Origin: Maniola hyperantus
Taxonomy: Eukaryota > Arthropoda > Insecta > Lepidoptera > Nymphalidae
Length of the DNA: 64,000 nucleotides
Assembly (NCBI RefSeq): GCF_902806685.2
Contig: NC_048543.1
Coordinates: 9,706,106 to 9,770,105, forward strand
Direction: 5' to 3'
The notes beneath the pieces were generated by a model. The model searched no databases and had not been told where the DNA came from. It worked only from the letters and a program-made list of their open reading frames with translations. Numbering within the stretch: position 1 is the stretch's first letter; every line of letters begins with the position of its first letter. Both the position numbers and the translations under genes were made by a program. Shown one piece after another: positions 25,401 to 36,600 of the stretch.

Positions 25401-25972
25401 AAGGGTTGTGGTTTTCCTTGCACTTCTTTCCAATACTCTTCCAGCCAAGAGTCAGACAATGGCCCTCTGTTACATTTTTGTGAATAAAAAAGTTTTGGAT
25501 CTTCTTCTTTTACATAGTCGGTACCATAGAGCTGATCTTTAACAACATCAATAACATCAACTATTCTATTTTTTAAATCACTTCCTGTTAACTTGAAGAC
25601 ATTATCTTGATGGCCATTATCAGGAAAATAATATGTTTCAATTTCTAGGGAAAACTTTTCTACAAATGGACAGGTGTATCTAGTTTTAGTATAAGGATAG
25701 GCATTCCATGCTTCTTCAGATACTGTCAAAGCTGATTTAGGAAGCAGACTTTTAAACCACCCTGGCAAATGGCTACCCACATGATAGATTTTCTGAGTAT
25801 ACTGACCTTTTCCTCCAGGTCCATTTTCATATGGCTCATTAACAATTATTTCCACCCCACTGCCTTCCCCTGTGCTTTCTTCTTTGCTTTTCTTCGCTAT
25901 CATATAAAGCTGAGCTATGCGATACTCTTCTACAGTGAGAGGCAAAGGAATCCTGTATTCTTTGATTAGCAT
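22457..25972 (-). CDS. rdgB: Retinal degeneration B, membrane-associated PI transfer protein (single coding exon)
   Basis: The 1171-residue product is a full-length class IIA phosphatidylinositol transfer protein (fly RdgB, human PITPNM/Nir). These proteins exchange phosphatidylinositol and phosphatidic acid at ER-plasma membrane contacts and sustain phospholipase C signalling. The PITP domain spans about residues 1-260 (starts MLIKEYRIPLPLTVEEY, contains CPFVEKFSLEIETYY). A FFAT motif for binding VAP, EFYDCE, lies at 370-375 after an acidic stretch. GDSMGS at 589-594 is a lipase-like serine motif, and the DDHD domain covers about 660-850 (HPTDP at 701-705). The LNS2 domain covers about 985-1120 (FSIDGS at 991-996, then YITGRPDMQQRKVVSWL). 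The start is the canonical family N-terminus. The coding region has no intron. A splice-acceptor-like TTGTTACAG ends at 26008 just upstream, so a spliced 5' leader is likely. Confidence 0.97.
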   Translation of the reverse strand: MLIKEYRIPLPLTVEEYRIAQLYMIAKKSKEESTGEGSGVEIIVNEPYENGPGGKGQYTQKIYHVGSHLPGWFKSLLPKSALTVSEEAWNAYPYTKTRYTCPFVEKFSLEIETYYFPDNGHQDNVFKLTGSDLKNRIVDVIDVVKDQLYGTDYVKEEDPKLFYSQKCNRGPLSDSWLEEYWKEVQGKPQPLPNGKSLMCAYKLCRVEFRYWGMQTKLEKFIHDVALRKTMLRAHRQAWAWQDEWHGLTMEDIREIERQTQLALQKKMAGEAGDETDLSEENSKSLAATMCSLEKNEDSASPVTTKKCTIEKRVQKQLSPENSPPSEPKSYKSNLRSSSSGSLKSLQTQVASWRMESLVRESETETGSEDEFYDCESSFNRWSSMCSLDEAEIDISPTQGDSNEDDSIFNPSFLKRVTSERGSRRIPTLHSRQSLDGCPETPVHSSCPTTVLILVFHAGSVLDANIDMTAKKSDVTTFKGAFESVMRQHYPSLVGHITIKLVPCPSICTEALGVLSTLSPYSFDCSPSTIETPSLTNDLIPIGAIPLIATSSPDYCEYVSKTIISANLVYNEFIKSDDGKGFNGQVCIVGDSMGSVLAFDAMCRTLQYQSRHDSENSILDTEITIPSEPTENYLNKSHLQAPTPRRRSSTASDNQTKLEFEVSEFFTFGSPLSLILASRKISDDKFKDLMKPPVQQVFNLFHPTDPVASRLEPLLSARFTNLPPINIARYAKYPLGNGQPYHLIELIQSHPTLFGDHLQMPPTPVLRRLSEASVQSTVSGMVDNIPLITMNALQQKWWGTKRLDYALYCPEGLANFPTNALPHLFHASYWESSDVIAFILRQVGHFDLALYNQSEDKDSAMFKPGQDKEKWMRKRTSVKLKNVAANHRANDIIVKEGCPQTFTARFMYGPLDMITLTGEKVDIHMIKDPPAGEWTLLSTEVTDKTGRIIYTLSEKQSVGCGVYPVRAVVRGDHTSCNFHLAVVPPQTECVVFSIDGSFTASVSVTGRDPKVRAGAVDVVRFWQDLGYLILYITGRPDMQQRKVVSWLAEHNFPHGLVFFSDGFSTDPLGHKAAHLNNLITEHGVIIHVAYGSGKDISVYNNCGLSPKQIYAIGKISKRYSNLATTLNDGYASHLADLKSPGAVRPARGNARLLVPRRLLAPVSSSATSRSRR

Positions 25973-26385
25973 CTTGCTCGCTGATTGAAAAACATTGAAA
26001 AATTAATCTGTAACAATAAAAAACAACATTCTTAAATTTTACAAAAGTTCAATGGGTACCTAGTACTTACTTACTTCATTGTTGCATAGTATAATTTCTA
26101 AGGAAATACAAAAATAGTGTAAAGTTGGTCAAAGTAATCGTAATTCACGTACAAACGTATTACATATATTTTTCTATTATTTTTAATAATAGATCTAAAA
26201 CTAAGCCAGACATTGATTTATCTCCATTATGTATGCCCTAAAATAATAAATTTAGTAAATTTTTTTTTTTAAAGTTATGAAACTTTAAATTTGAGGCAAA
26301 TTTGTGCGTAAATAAACTAGGTATATAAGAAGCAAGAAAAATTAACGTCATGTCACACTTTACTTTATAATAATTCCACACGACA

Positions 26386-26619
26386 TTGGCGAAGTACATT
26401 GTGAGGGTAAGAGATAGCTCGCTTTGTGAATGTGGACTGGATGAGGGCACAGTGGAGCACATATTTTTCAATTGTACTAATCACCCCGTATCTTTGTACA
26501 AGATACTACCCCATTATATCCATCGCCCAATTCATTTCCCTTATCTCCACTCTTTTCTTAATCCTTCGGTTCTAAGATATGTATGTAATTATATTAATTC
26601 TTATGATATTCAATTATAA
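26386..26619 (+). pseudogene. LINE ORF2 3' fragment (zinc-knuckle tail)
   Basis: The frame encodes SLCECGLDEGTVEHIFFNC, the cysteine/histidine motif found near the C-terminus of ORF2 in Jockey/I/R1-type non-LTR retrotransposons, followed by about 50 further residues and a stop. Nothing of the reverse transcriptase remains upstream, so it is a 5'-truncated copy typical of target-primed insertion. Confidence 0.65.
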
Positions 26620-26717
26620 TTTACTTTTAACATCCATGTTTAATGTTTTGGCTGTATTGATATTTTTAATCGTTATGTCAAACTAAACCCATACTAATCG
26701 CCCAATGTATAAACTAA

Positions 26718-26940
26718 CTAGCTGATGCCCGCGACTTCGTCTGCGTGAAATTAGGTTTTTTAAAAATCCCATGGGAACTCTTTTATTTTCTGGGATAAAA
26801 AGTAGCCTATGTCACTCTGCAGGTCTTTATCTACACCCATGCAAAAAATCACGTCAATCCATTGCAACGTTGCGACGTGATTGAAGGACAAACCAATAAA
26901 CCAACAAACAAACACACTTTCGCATTTATAATAAGGGTAC
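26718..26940 (-). repeat. Dispersed element, family B
   Basis: It runs from 'actagctgatgcccgcgact' to 'cacactttcgcatttataat', the reverse orientation of the copy at 2647-2857. Confidence 0.65.
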
Positions 26941-27099
26941 TGATAACTTGTGTTGTCCTTGTGATGTCTAGATCTCTAACAAACGTTAATAATTAACTAA
27001 ACTTTAAAGGTGTCTGGTAGAGAGTTTCCAGTGTCTGGCAATATATGACGTGATTACTATTCCGAAGAAAATATAAAAAATAGACTAGATTTTTTTACA

Positions 27100-27240
27100 C
27101 CTTTATTAGCTGTTATCTCCCAAAATGATTCAAACAACCGAACAAACGTTCCTCCCAGTGTTCGGGACAACAAGCAGAGAAACTTTCAGCTTTTATAAAA
27201 TAAGGAAGGTCTGGCACGCGCTGGCTCTTAGGCCATTAGT
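27100..27240. mobile_element. MITE, family H, partial copy
   Basis: The interior and right end match the complete copy at 50319-50563: 'gttatctcccaaa', 'ttcctcccagtgtt' and 'aaggtctggcacgcgctgg'. The left inverted end is missing or unrecognisable. Confidence 0.55.
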
Positions 27241-28379
27241 ACGGAGTACATATATATTTATATTTACTTACAGTCATTGTAAAGTAAAAACAAATTATGT
27301 TCAAAAACAAAAAAAAACATTAATTTATTATGTAGGGAGCATTCTTCCCCTACCTCCCATATATTTTGAATGTTTAATTAATTTAATTTATAGCTTGGCT
27401 GAAGCCTGATATGTAAATGTAAGTGTAATAAAATTGTAGGGTACCTACGTGGTTAATCTAATTCAGTTATGTTAAAATAATTGTTAGTTTCTCTTAAAAA
27501 TGGTTTTTACGTCCAAATGAGCAACGCAATAATATCGCTTATTTATTTTGTTATTGTCACTAACTATAGTCAATAACTGTATTTACCTTGAGGTTTCTTA
27601 TAAAAAATACTTACACATTTTCACAAATCACAATATTGCATTTCATAACACACCTTTGTACCATAAAAACATATTTATTTTATCACAAATCGAATTCTAT
27701 TCTACAAAGTACAAAATGAACTTTGACATTTTCTCCACCTATCCAGCAGAACACAATGGCTCAACACCATTCCTTTCACCTTTATCATTATTAAAATTTA
27801 TTATTAGATCAAGACATATTCACATTACATATTCATCTAAATACGCTAAGTAGGTATAGTTTAATAAATACGCATAAAATAGGTCTAGAGTTACTAAAAT
27901 AAAGAACAAAATTTAGATCTTGATGACCACTTAAAGATCCGTTATGAACGTAAATTGGAACGTTGGTGATATCGGCGATACCGCGCGCCAAATCCGAATG
28001 GCGTATTCATAGCCACGTCCTAGTTAAAATATAATATAATTGTAGTATTATATGATGTAGGTAAATTCATCCATATTTATAATAGAAACTCGAAAAAATA
28101 GGTAAGCTTATAGACAGCACAACTACGCACTGGTTTGGACTTTGATCGAGATTCTCGGTTAAGTTATGATGATTGAGAAAGTACCTACCTAAATGAAATT
28201 AAGCTTTATTTTATAATCGACACTATAGTTTCTTGGACCTCTAATATATACCTACCTACCTCTATCTCTATACCTACTCAATAAATAAAATTGAAGTGTA
28301 TATTATCTGTAATATCGAAATAACCACCTCATATTAAGCTCATATGGTTATTTGAACTGTACCATAACTGAATAACGTT

Positions 28380-28900
28380 TTTTAAATTTTTGTCTGTCTG
28401 TTTGTTTGAATGGACTAATCTTCGGAACGGCTGAACTTATTTTGACAGGACTTTCACAGACAAGTAAAGGATTAACCAAGGAGTAGGCTACTTTTTAACC
28501 GACTTTCAAAAAAGGAGGAGTTTTTTCTATCTATATTCACCGAAATCTCTGTGATTTCAGAACCGATATGCGTAATTTTCAATCGATAGAGAAACTTTGT
28601 GACATTGTCCCATAAAAATTTGTGATTCCAACTTCTCAATCCTGATGCTGTACGGGATCTGACCACCAAAACTTATGGGATTTAGAAACTGTTGATGTCG
28701 GTTATAAATTGATATTGGAGCTAGTTACCTACCTACCGCAAGTAAAGACTTTTGAACTCGAGGAGTCCTCGTCGACGAGGACCCAACTCCTCAGCCCTGA
28801 TGCTGTAAGGAATTGCATTTCTAGATTGTGGTGATTCCACGGGATTTTTAAAGAATCATGCGTTTAAAAATGTTTTTACGAAATTTGTTAGGTACCTACT
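28380..28900. repeat. Dispersed repeat with 18-bp perfect palindrome
   Basis: It starts with a CTGT microsatellite and carries 'taaccgactttcaaaaaagg', a common lepidopteran element motif that recurs inverted near 57445-57465. A perfect palindrome, gtcctcgtcgacgaggac, lies at 28765-28782. The element boundaries are not clear. Confidence 0.45.
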
Positions 28901-28997
28901 TACTGCTTGCATCCCGGGGCCGGGCTACTTACTACTAATAGGATGATACGGTACTTTTTCTCCTAAATTAATAAATTTCTTAATAATTTTAAATAGG

Positions 28998-29175
28998 TAC
29001 AATATCAAAATTTGCGAACCGGCAGGATTCGAACCAGCGTCTCTTGGGATCGCACTCGACGCTCTGACCGCTAAGCTACGGTTTGCTTGCTGCCAGTGAC
29101 GAAATTTGAGTTACGTATATTCACTCAGCACGGAAGTGACTGTTAATGCCATCTAGTAGCGACACTTAGCAGTTT
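28998..29175 (-). repeat. tRNA-like short element, single copy
   Basis: It contains 'ccggcaggattcgaacc', the complement of a B-box-like tRNA motif, followed by 'ctctgaccgctaagctacgg' and the family tail 'gcttgctgccagtgacg'. It matches one arm of the inverted pair at 42395-42795. The folded arms of a functional tRNA are not intact. Confidence 0.6.
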
Positions 29176-30698
29176 CAAACTACTTTCAAAGGTCCATATT
29201 ACCAAATCAATTGTAGTAGTTCTACATTTTAAAAAAGCTGACATATTATCACAATCCTCCAGTTGGAATAAAACAAGCCGCATTGGTCCATCTGTTTTAT
29301 AATTCACGCATACACATACCCATGCAAGGGTTAAACTTACATTTTAGAACACCCCTCTTTTTCCCTCGATGATTAAGATATATTTTATGCAATGCAGTCA
29401 TGTCCCCTCTATGAATATGTGTCCTTACTCCTTATACAGAATGGACGTACGTACAGGAAAATCGATAGCAGCCGTCGTTGAATTAAAGGTCCGCCATGAT
29501 GTAAGCTTGGCTGTAATACATACTTACGTAGGTACCTATATATAGATTGTATATTATGTAACAGGTAGGCAGGTACTATTTATAGACTATGGTACACACC
29601 GCAGGTGGTTTCGCAGTTCGTAGTCAGCATGGGTGGCGGGGGCGGTCAACATAGGAAATAGCCATACCTACTGTGAAATATAATACAGCTACCTACAGAT
29701 ACTTAATGGTTGTCTTACTTGTCTATTATTAGGTTCATCGTTTGTTTCAGCCTTTCGCCATGTAATACCAAATTAAAAACATAAAACTGTAAAAATATGT
29801 GTTTATTCAAATACCTATACAGAGTACAAAACATAGTATTTTTTTAATAAATGCTTTTCTTATAATCCTAACTTAGATTTTTTTATATTTTATATTTTTA
29901 ATTATTCATTCATTTTACATCTCACAAAATTCCACAAAACACTTATTATACTTATCTAAAAGTTTCCCTGTTCCATATGAATATCAAAAATTGCAGAACC
30001 GGAGAAAATACTTACTTTACAAAAATAAATTTATAATAATTTATTTACCTTTTTAAATAATATATTTATATTCTAATCATAGTATAATAAATAAATAATA
30101 AAATTAAGAATCGAAAATATCATTTAAACCACGGTGATGAGGCAGGGTACCCAGAACGCTGGCTGCGTTACCTCGTTGAATGGCCAGACTAATATGCGGA
30201 CCGAGGTAACTGCCAATCCCCCGTAGATTCCGCGAGACGGGATGATAGGTCCTTAAAAAAGGATCTAGCACCCTCGCCCCACGAACCCATGGTCCCCACC
30301 CCTAAATGCACAAATATTGAAACTATTTTCTATATTCTCATATTTGCGCCTCTTTCCGCCTTTTTAAATGCATTTATTTACATTTTATTTTTCCCTAGAT
30401 GATACCCGCGACTTCGTTTTGTGGATTTAGATTTTTTTAAAATCCCGTGGGAACTCTTTGTGGAATTTCTTAGAAATTTAATTAGAAAACATAGTTTCGT
30501 TTGTGATTTGTTGGCGCCTCAAAATGGTTAACACCCACTGAGATGCTTGCCTCTTTGCTAACTTCTTTCTGCGAATAGAGTATAGACGATGAAGCTATAG
30601 TCGGCGGTGTGCGCTCAACCGTTATTTTAACATTAACATAATAATTCGTCCATATTTGACCATTTTTAACAAATTCCTACACCTATAACATATTGTAT

Positions 30699-33600
30699 TT
30701 ATTCAGATAAAATTTTAGTGATATCAACAAATGACTTATTTAAAGCTTCGACGAACTGTGAGCTGTTGTTGTGAGCTTTGTAGGCGGATACCGCAGCTCC
30801 AAGCTTATCGGGGAAAGCTGAGTACCTGAAAGAAAAAAAATCAAGTGTGAGTCGGACTCGCACATGAAGGGTTCATTACCATCGTTCAAGAAATAATATT
30901 TTTTAATTTTATCAAATTTTCATGGCGGCCATTTTGAAATTTTGATTTTTTGATGTTATGGTGGCCAACATTCTGTGAAAATTTTAACTCTCTACCTATC
31001 ACGAGAGAAGTTCGCCCGTTGACAGACGGACGTACGGCGGAAGCTTCGGGTACGGAACTCTAAAAATTATCATTTTAAGCCAGGTTCACATCAACATCAG
31101 AAAATGAAGAGAAAATAGTAATCATTGAATAAAAGCGAGAGGGATAAGATGGTTTCTTAGACTGCATCTTCACTTACCACCAGGTGAGATCGCAGTCAAG
31201 GGCTAACTTTTATACGAATAAAAAAATAAAAAGCAAGCACAATTTTTAAAATTTTATAGATTTGATGATCATATTCAACAAATCAGGATCTACAGTTAGG
31301 TATAGGTCGAGATGGCAATCGGGGAGGGAACGGCCCGCACACCAGCTCGGCCCCCGCGCTAACCCGGTGTGGGGCGTACCCCCGCCTTATACCCCGATTG
31401 CCATCTCGACCTGTCGCGGACTATACTTATAATAGCCAGTCCTTACCCGATCCCAAACCCTTCTCTCGCGACGGGTCCGAACCCTCCCGCCAACACACTC
31501 GGCGCCGACAGTGTACTCGTACTAAGAATAGACTTGTTTAGGAACTTGTATTCATAAGAGTCGTATAGTTCTGGACGGGGTAAGTCATTCTCTTCGGCTA
31601 TCTTCCTGAGAGCGAACAAGTGTCGGTCGAACCCTTGCCCCATCGCCGCCTGTTTGACTAGCTCGGAGTGGTAGGTTGAACATTCCCGCATTATGGACCT
31701 GAGCTCTTGTTTTGTCGACTTGTTTGAGTGGAGGTTGTCGCAGAATAGCTGAAAGGTAAAGGAAAGCCCAAATATATAAAAGAAAAAGGTGGCTGACTGA
31801 CTGACTGACTGATCTATCAATGCACAGGTCAAACTACTGGACGGATCGGGCTGGAAATTGGCATGCAGATAGCTATTATGACGTAGGCATCCGCTAAGAA
31901 AGGATTTTAAATGATCAAACGAACTTCCAAGTGAAGTTCGATCATTATTATATGAGTTGCTTCATTAGAATATATGATTTTATACACTGTAGTTTCCCTA
32001 TTTACTTGGTAACCTCGCACAATTTTAAAGATTTATTTTAAAACAATTCAAAACGTATTTCCGGCGTACTCGCCCCCACTACGACGCCTCGGCTTTAGCT
32101 CATTATTTTAGAGTATGTAGTGTAACTTGTACAAAACTTTCTATTATTTGGGATAAGCCATGCATCGGGGAGGGAGGGAGATCATATATTCTAATGAAGC
32201 AACTCATATAATAATGATCGAACTTCACTTGGAAGTTCGTTTGATCATTTATTATACATTCGTTGCTTCATTATTCATATATGATTTTATACACTGTAGA
32301 TGTTAAGAGAAGAAAGTTTTGGAATTAAAAGCATAATTTGTTATTATTATGATTTTAGATTTTATGATTAATACACAAATCGGCTTATGTATTTTAATAA
32401 TTATATGTAGGTACCTAGTTCTTATTAATCTAAGTAACTAGTTCACTGTCCTAATCAATGATATTGATCAAGTCTTATCTTAATTTATTGATACTTGATT
32501 ACTGATCGGGTGAACTCCCCTTCGTCCAGGATAATTCTGTTGTAGAATTGGGCAAAAGAGTCAGAGGAGCTAGTCCAGCCTGTGGTCTTGCGAATAGTTC
32601 TGATAATGACGTCAGCAGAGCTCGCGGCCGAATACCTACGGCGATGTGTACACCGCTCTCTGACCGGACTTGTTTCATCCATCTACCGATGGACTGCGTT
32701 ATCGCAGCTTTATATTATGATCGCTTCTGTGTTAACAGGAGCGTATTTGTTCTCTCAGGTCTTATATTTCTAGTTATAGAAATGTAATCTGAACTTATCA
32801 CTAATAAATTTTTTAGTGATAAGTTTTTCTGTATGTATATACTATATATAGTTTTTTTTTTTTTTTTTTGTTGTATTGACCTGTAAATTTAAATACTAAA
32901 AAATCTGAAAGGACACTAGCTGGGCAGATACTTATTTTGTCTAAAGTATGGCAGGCACAAAACTGGTCGATCTCTACCAGGTGCAGACGTTTCTATGATG
33001 TCTGTTATCATTATTTTGGCACCGGTCTCGGAAAACTTGATATTGTCAAGCTTGATAAGAGGCAGGTACCGAGTGCTAAGGAGACTACAAGTTGATTCGT
33101 GGCCTTTTCGAGGATAAGCTCGGTATTAGGGAACTATGTTGAAATAAAGTTTAAAACTACTTGTGGATCCCAAGTGCTCGAGTAATTGGATTTTATAGGC
33201 CTCGATTTGTATGCAACTTTAAGAGGGCGCTTCACACACTCGTCTCAGCCGATGTTATAAATATAAATGCTGACAAAGCAGAACGGTGAGGATTTAGACT
33301 GCCATACGCACAACTACTATTAGGAATGTAAGTATGATTTTTTCGAGGGCTCGAATACGTCAATGTTGTTCTCGATGCAATATTGCCACCACAGCTTAAG
33401 CGACTTCACAGTACTGTCAGAGAGCGAAGCTATCATTAGCGTAGATGATGCTGGACAAACGCCTTTTCGGATAAAGGTTGCCGCAGAGCCTCGCGACAGC
33501 CCGGGTAAGACGCTTGTACAAGGGATGATGATCTCTGAAACGAGATTGCAAGAGGTGTTTTTGGGATTTAGATAATACACATCTGAAACTATTAAGTTTT

Positions 33601-36600
33601 GCAGTAGCTATAACCACGGCTGCGAAGGCCAGTGGGGATATACCAGTATACTGCTTTATACTCCCTTGCTTTATCATCAATGATTTTTCTAAGGCATTTA
33701 AGTATTAGCGAAAAGTTAGTCAGGATTTGTTTTTCATGGAATACCTCTGGAACACTTCGCATCGTCAGGTGATGCGAATAAGTCTATCTCTGGTTGGCCA
33801 AAATATTGTTGATATCATGGAAAATCTATCATGGATAATCTGGATTGATTACTCTGGAAGCGGCGTCGTCGTCGCGGTTTTCTTTGATGTTCACATATTT
33901 ACGATGCGAATATCCAAAGTCCGCATTGTTCACCCCATTTTCAAAGTAAGTACTCTAGCTAAATCGTGTAGGTGGGGATATTGTATGCCCCCCATACGGT
34001 TCATATAGTTATCTATGCGTAGTAATAATGCACAGTCGGTTACATTGCTAGCAAACGACCTCAAGCCTAGAAGAGCGGCCATTAGTTCCAAATAATTAAT
34101 ATGGTTCGCTTTTTCTGTGGCTTTCCATCTGCCACTAACTTGGTTCTTTTCACATACAGCCCCTAGCCTATTCTAGACGCGTCGGAATAGGTTTCGAGTT
34201 TGAAGTTAGGTTGTCATATAAAGTTGGATGTAGTATCAATATTTAAAATCTACCAATTTAGATCATCTAATATAACGTTCGACAGATTGATTTTTGCCTC
34301 GTAATTACCATATTTAAGCAGGGCTAGGTATTTTTGCCGCTCTAAGATCTTAGTATACATCCATGTATACTTAGCTACTGGACAAGCTGCAACTAAAACT
34401 CGATAAGACGGGTAAATTCACGAATAGAACTCTTGGCTGTCAGTTTAGTAAACTTGTGACCAACTCGCCAATTTTACAACGCTTATCGGCGGAAAGATAC
34501 ATGCTTATAAGACATTTAGTGTCCTATACGAATCCTAGGAACTTGAAGGATTGTCGCGGAGTTCAATAATTACAGACAATGCAATATCTTTAACGTTTCG
34601 TTAACATTATCTAAGCACTGCTTACATGTTTCGCTGATACACAGAATGTCATCTAAGTAACATACCGACTGAAAGCCCCGATTTCTTAGATATGCCAACA
34701 CTTCCCTCATGATCTTAGTAAACCTACGTGGGGCCACAAGCCAAACGGAAGGCCATTAAAGCCGTACGTAAATATTTTGGATGAATAATATGAGGCTGAA
34801 AACAAAATCTTAAGTAAGTACTTGCGGTCAGAAGGCCGGACAGGTAGGTACGAAGAAAGAATATGCATCTTTAAGATAGATGGTAGCTAGGTACCCATCA
34901 CGTGGAATTAATTTACATGCAGTTCGGTAATCCTCCGTTTTGAAATGCTCGTTACTAAACGTTTGTTACCGTTAGGTTTTGGAGTAAGAAATAGGTAGGT
35001 ACCTATCTTGGATATGAATTGATCGTTTGTCCTTTTGCACTCCGAAATAGCTCCTAGTGCAATTAATTTATTAATTGTTTCAAGCATTTTGTAAGTTTTC
35101 CGAATGTGAAGAACTATTTTGAGGTAGGTACCTATTATAGACTGGTTTTCTACAGTTCTAAATGGTATAGTATAGCCATGTTTAACCCAATCTAGTACAA
35201 CACTATTATTAGTTATTTTTAACCAACAATCATAAAAATGGGTAAGACGACCTGTATGTACATGTGCTAGTGATGATTCTGCGTTGGGGCAGGGGGCTTC
35301 CACTGAGTCGCAGCTCGCTGCGGCTGCTGCGCTGACGCTGTGTAAGGGCGGCGAACACCTAAGGTCGTTGGCCTCCTGCGGTGGTCTCCGCGCCCCTCCC
35401 CCCCCTGCTCGCCGGGTACTGAGGCGGCGCATAGTTTCCCCGGTAGGAAGTTGCTCGAGAGCTGGACGGCTGTTTATTTTTTTTTTTTTTTGGTTTAGCA
35501 GGTCTTTTGATGAAAAGACCCTGCTTCTCGATAGCTTTTGCAGCCCTTATCTTTTCAGATAAAGTTGAGCCAAAAGTTAATCATCTCGCTTGGATTCGCT
35601 TATTATATTGTATAAAAACGATTTATCTAAACTGGAACTTATCAGTCTTATTCTACTTTGAGTTGCTAAATGATGTGAATCAATTAGCAACCTGCATCTG
35701 CTGAGATGTTTTGTTGTCGCTCTTTAAGAGCAAATCAATACCCCTGTTGAAGGCAGTGATTCCTGCACTCAGCTGTTGCTGCGTTCCGGACCATGTCCAG
35801 TATCGCGGCTCTGCGTTTAGTTTAGGCGCCTGCAGGAGCCTATAGTTGTCTGGGATTAGGCATACCTTTCCGTAGTAAAGGAAGCCACAATTTTGATAAA
35901 TTGTCGTGAATTTTTCTCTGTAGTCTGGTGAGTCGGACTTAGACTCCCCGAGGGCATCCAGTATTTCTGGGCCCGAATTTGGCAAATCACTAGTGAAGGT
36001 CAGGCCCAGCCACGCCCTCATTTTAGTCGGCGCTATCGTTAGATACCGGCCCCGCCTCTAGTGTGATTTCTGGAGCAGCTACTGCTGACTCGGGATCGTG
36101 TCACAGTTGTGTCCATGATCTCTGTTATCTAAGATTACAATTTTGTAATTTTATTTATGAAAATAAAAACTTGAGGGTAGATCGAAAAACGGAAAATACT
36201 TTGAAAAAGACTTTTCCTGATCGCAGAGGAACGTTACATCTATTTTAGATTGTACGTATGTTCTGCTTAGGTCATCGTTGGAGACTCGCAGTCAACCCCG
36301 ATGCCTTACCCGTTTTATAATAAGTGGGCATCTTGTTTTGGGATATGTCAAAGTTATTGACTCGCAGTCAATCCCAGTGCATTCCAAAACTTATGTCTGC
36401 TTAGGTCATCGTTGGAGACTCGCAGACAACCCCGATGCCTCATTGGTCGTACCCGTTTTATAATAAGTGGGTATCATGTTTTGGGATATGTCAAAGTTAT
36501 TGACTCGCAGTCAATCCCAGTGCATTCCAAAACTTATGTCTGCTTAGGTCATCGTTGGAGACTCGTAGTCAACCCCGATGCCTCATTGGTCGTACCCGTT

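Larger units (their letters stand above)
26008..30698. other. Intergenic region between rdgB and CPT2
   Basis: This 4.7 kb tract contains the rdgB 5' leader region (a likely acceptor at 26008-26009 on the minus strand) and dispersed elements listed separately. No other gene was recognised. The stretch 29180-30698 is AT-rich and holds nothing I can name except a family B scrap at 30398-30455. The CPT2 terminator and polyadenylation region should lie just below 30699. Confidence 0.55.

Noticed and set aside
29629..29661. Tiny frame MGGGGGQHRK
   Set aside because: Ten codons with no donor site or homology; it cannot be supported as a first exon.
31443..31832. Whole frame at this position as one exon
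   Set aside because: Only 31447-31748 is CPT2 exon 7; the part upstream of the acceptor is family A repeat sequence.
35284..35562. Plus-strand frame in GC-rich DNA
   Set aside because: It is antisense to the DIRS linker before the reverse transcriptase domain.
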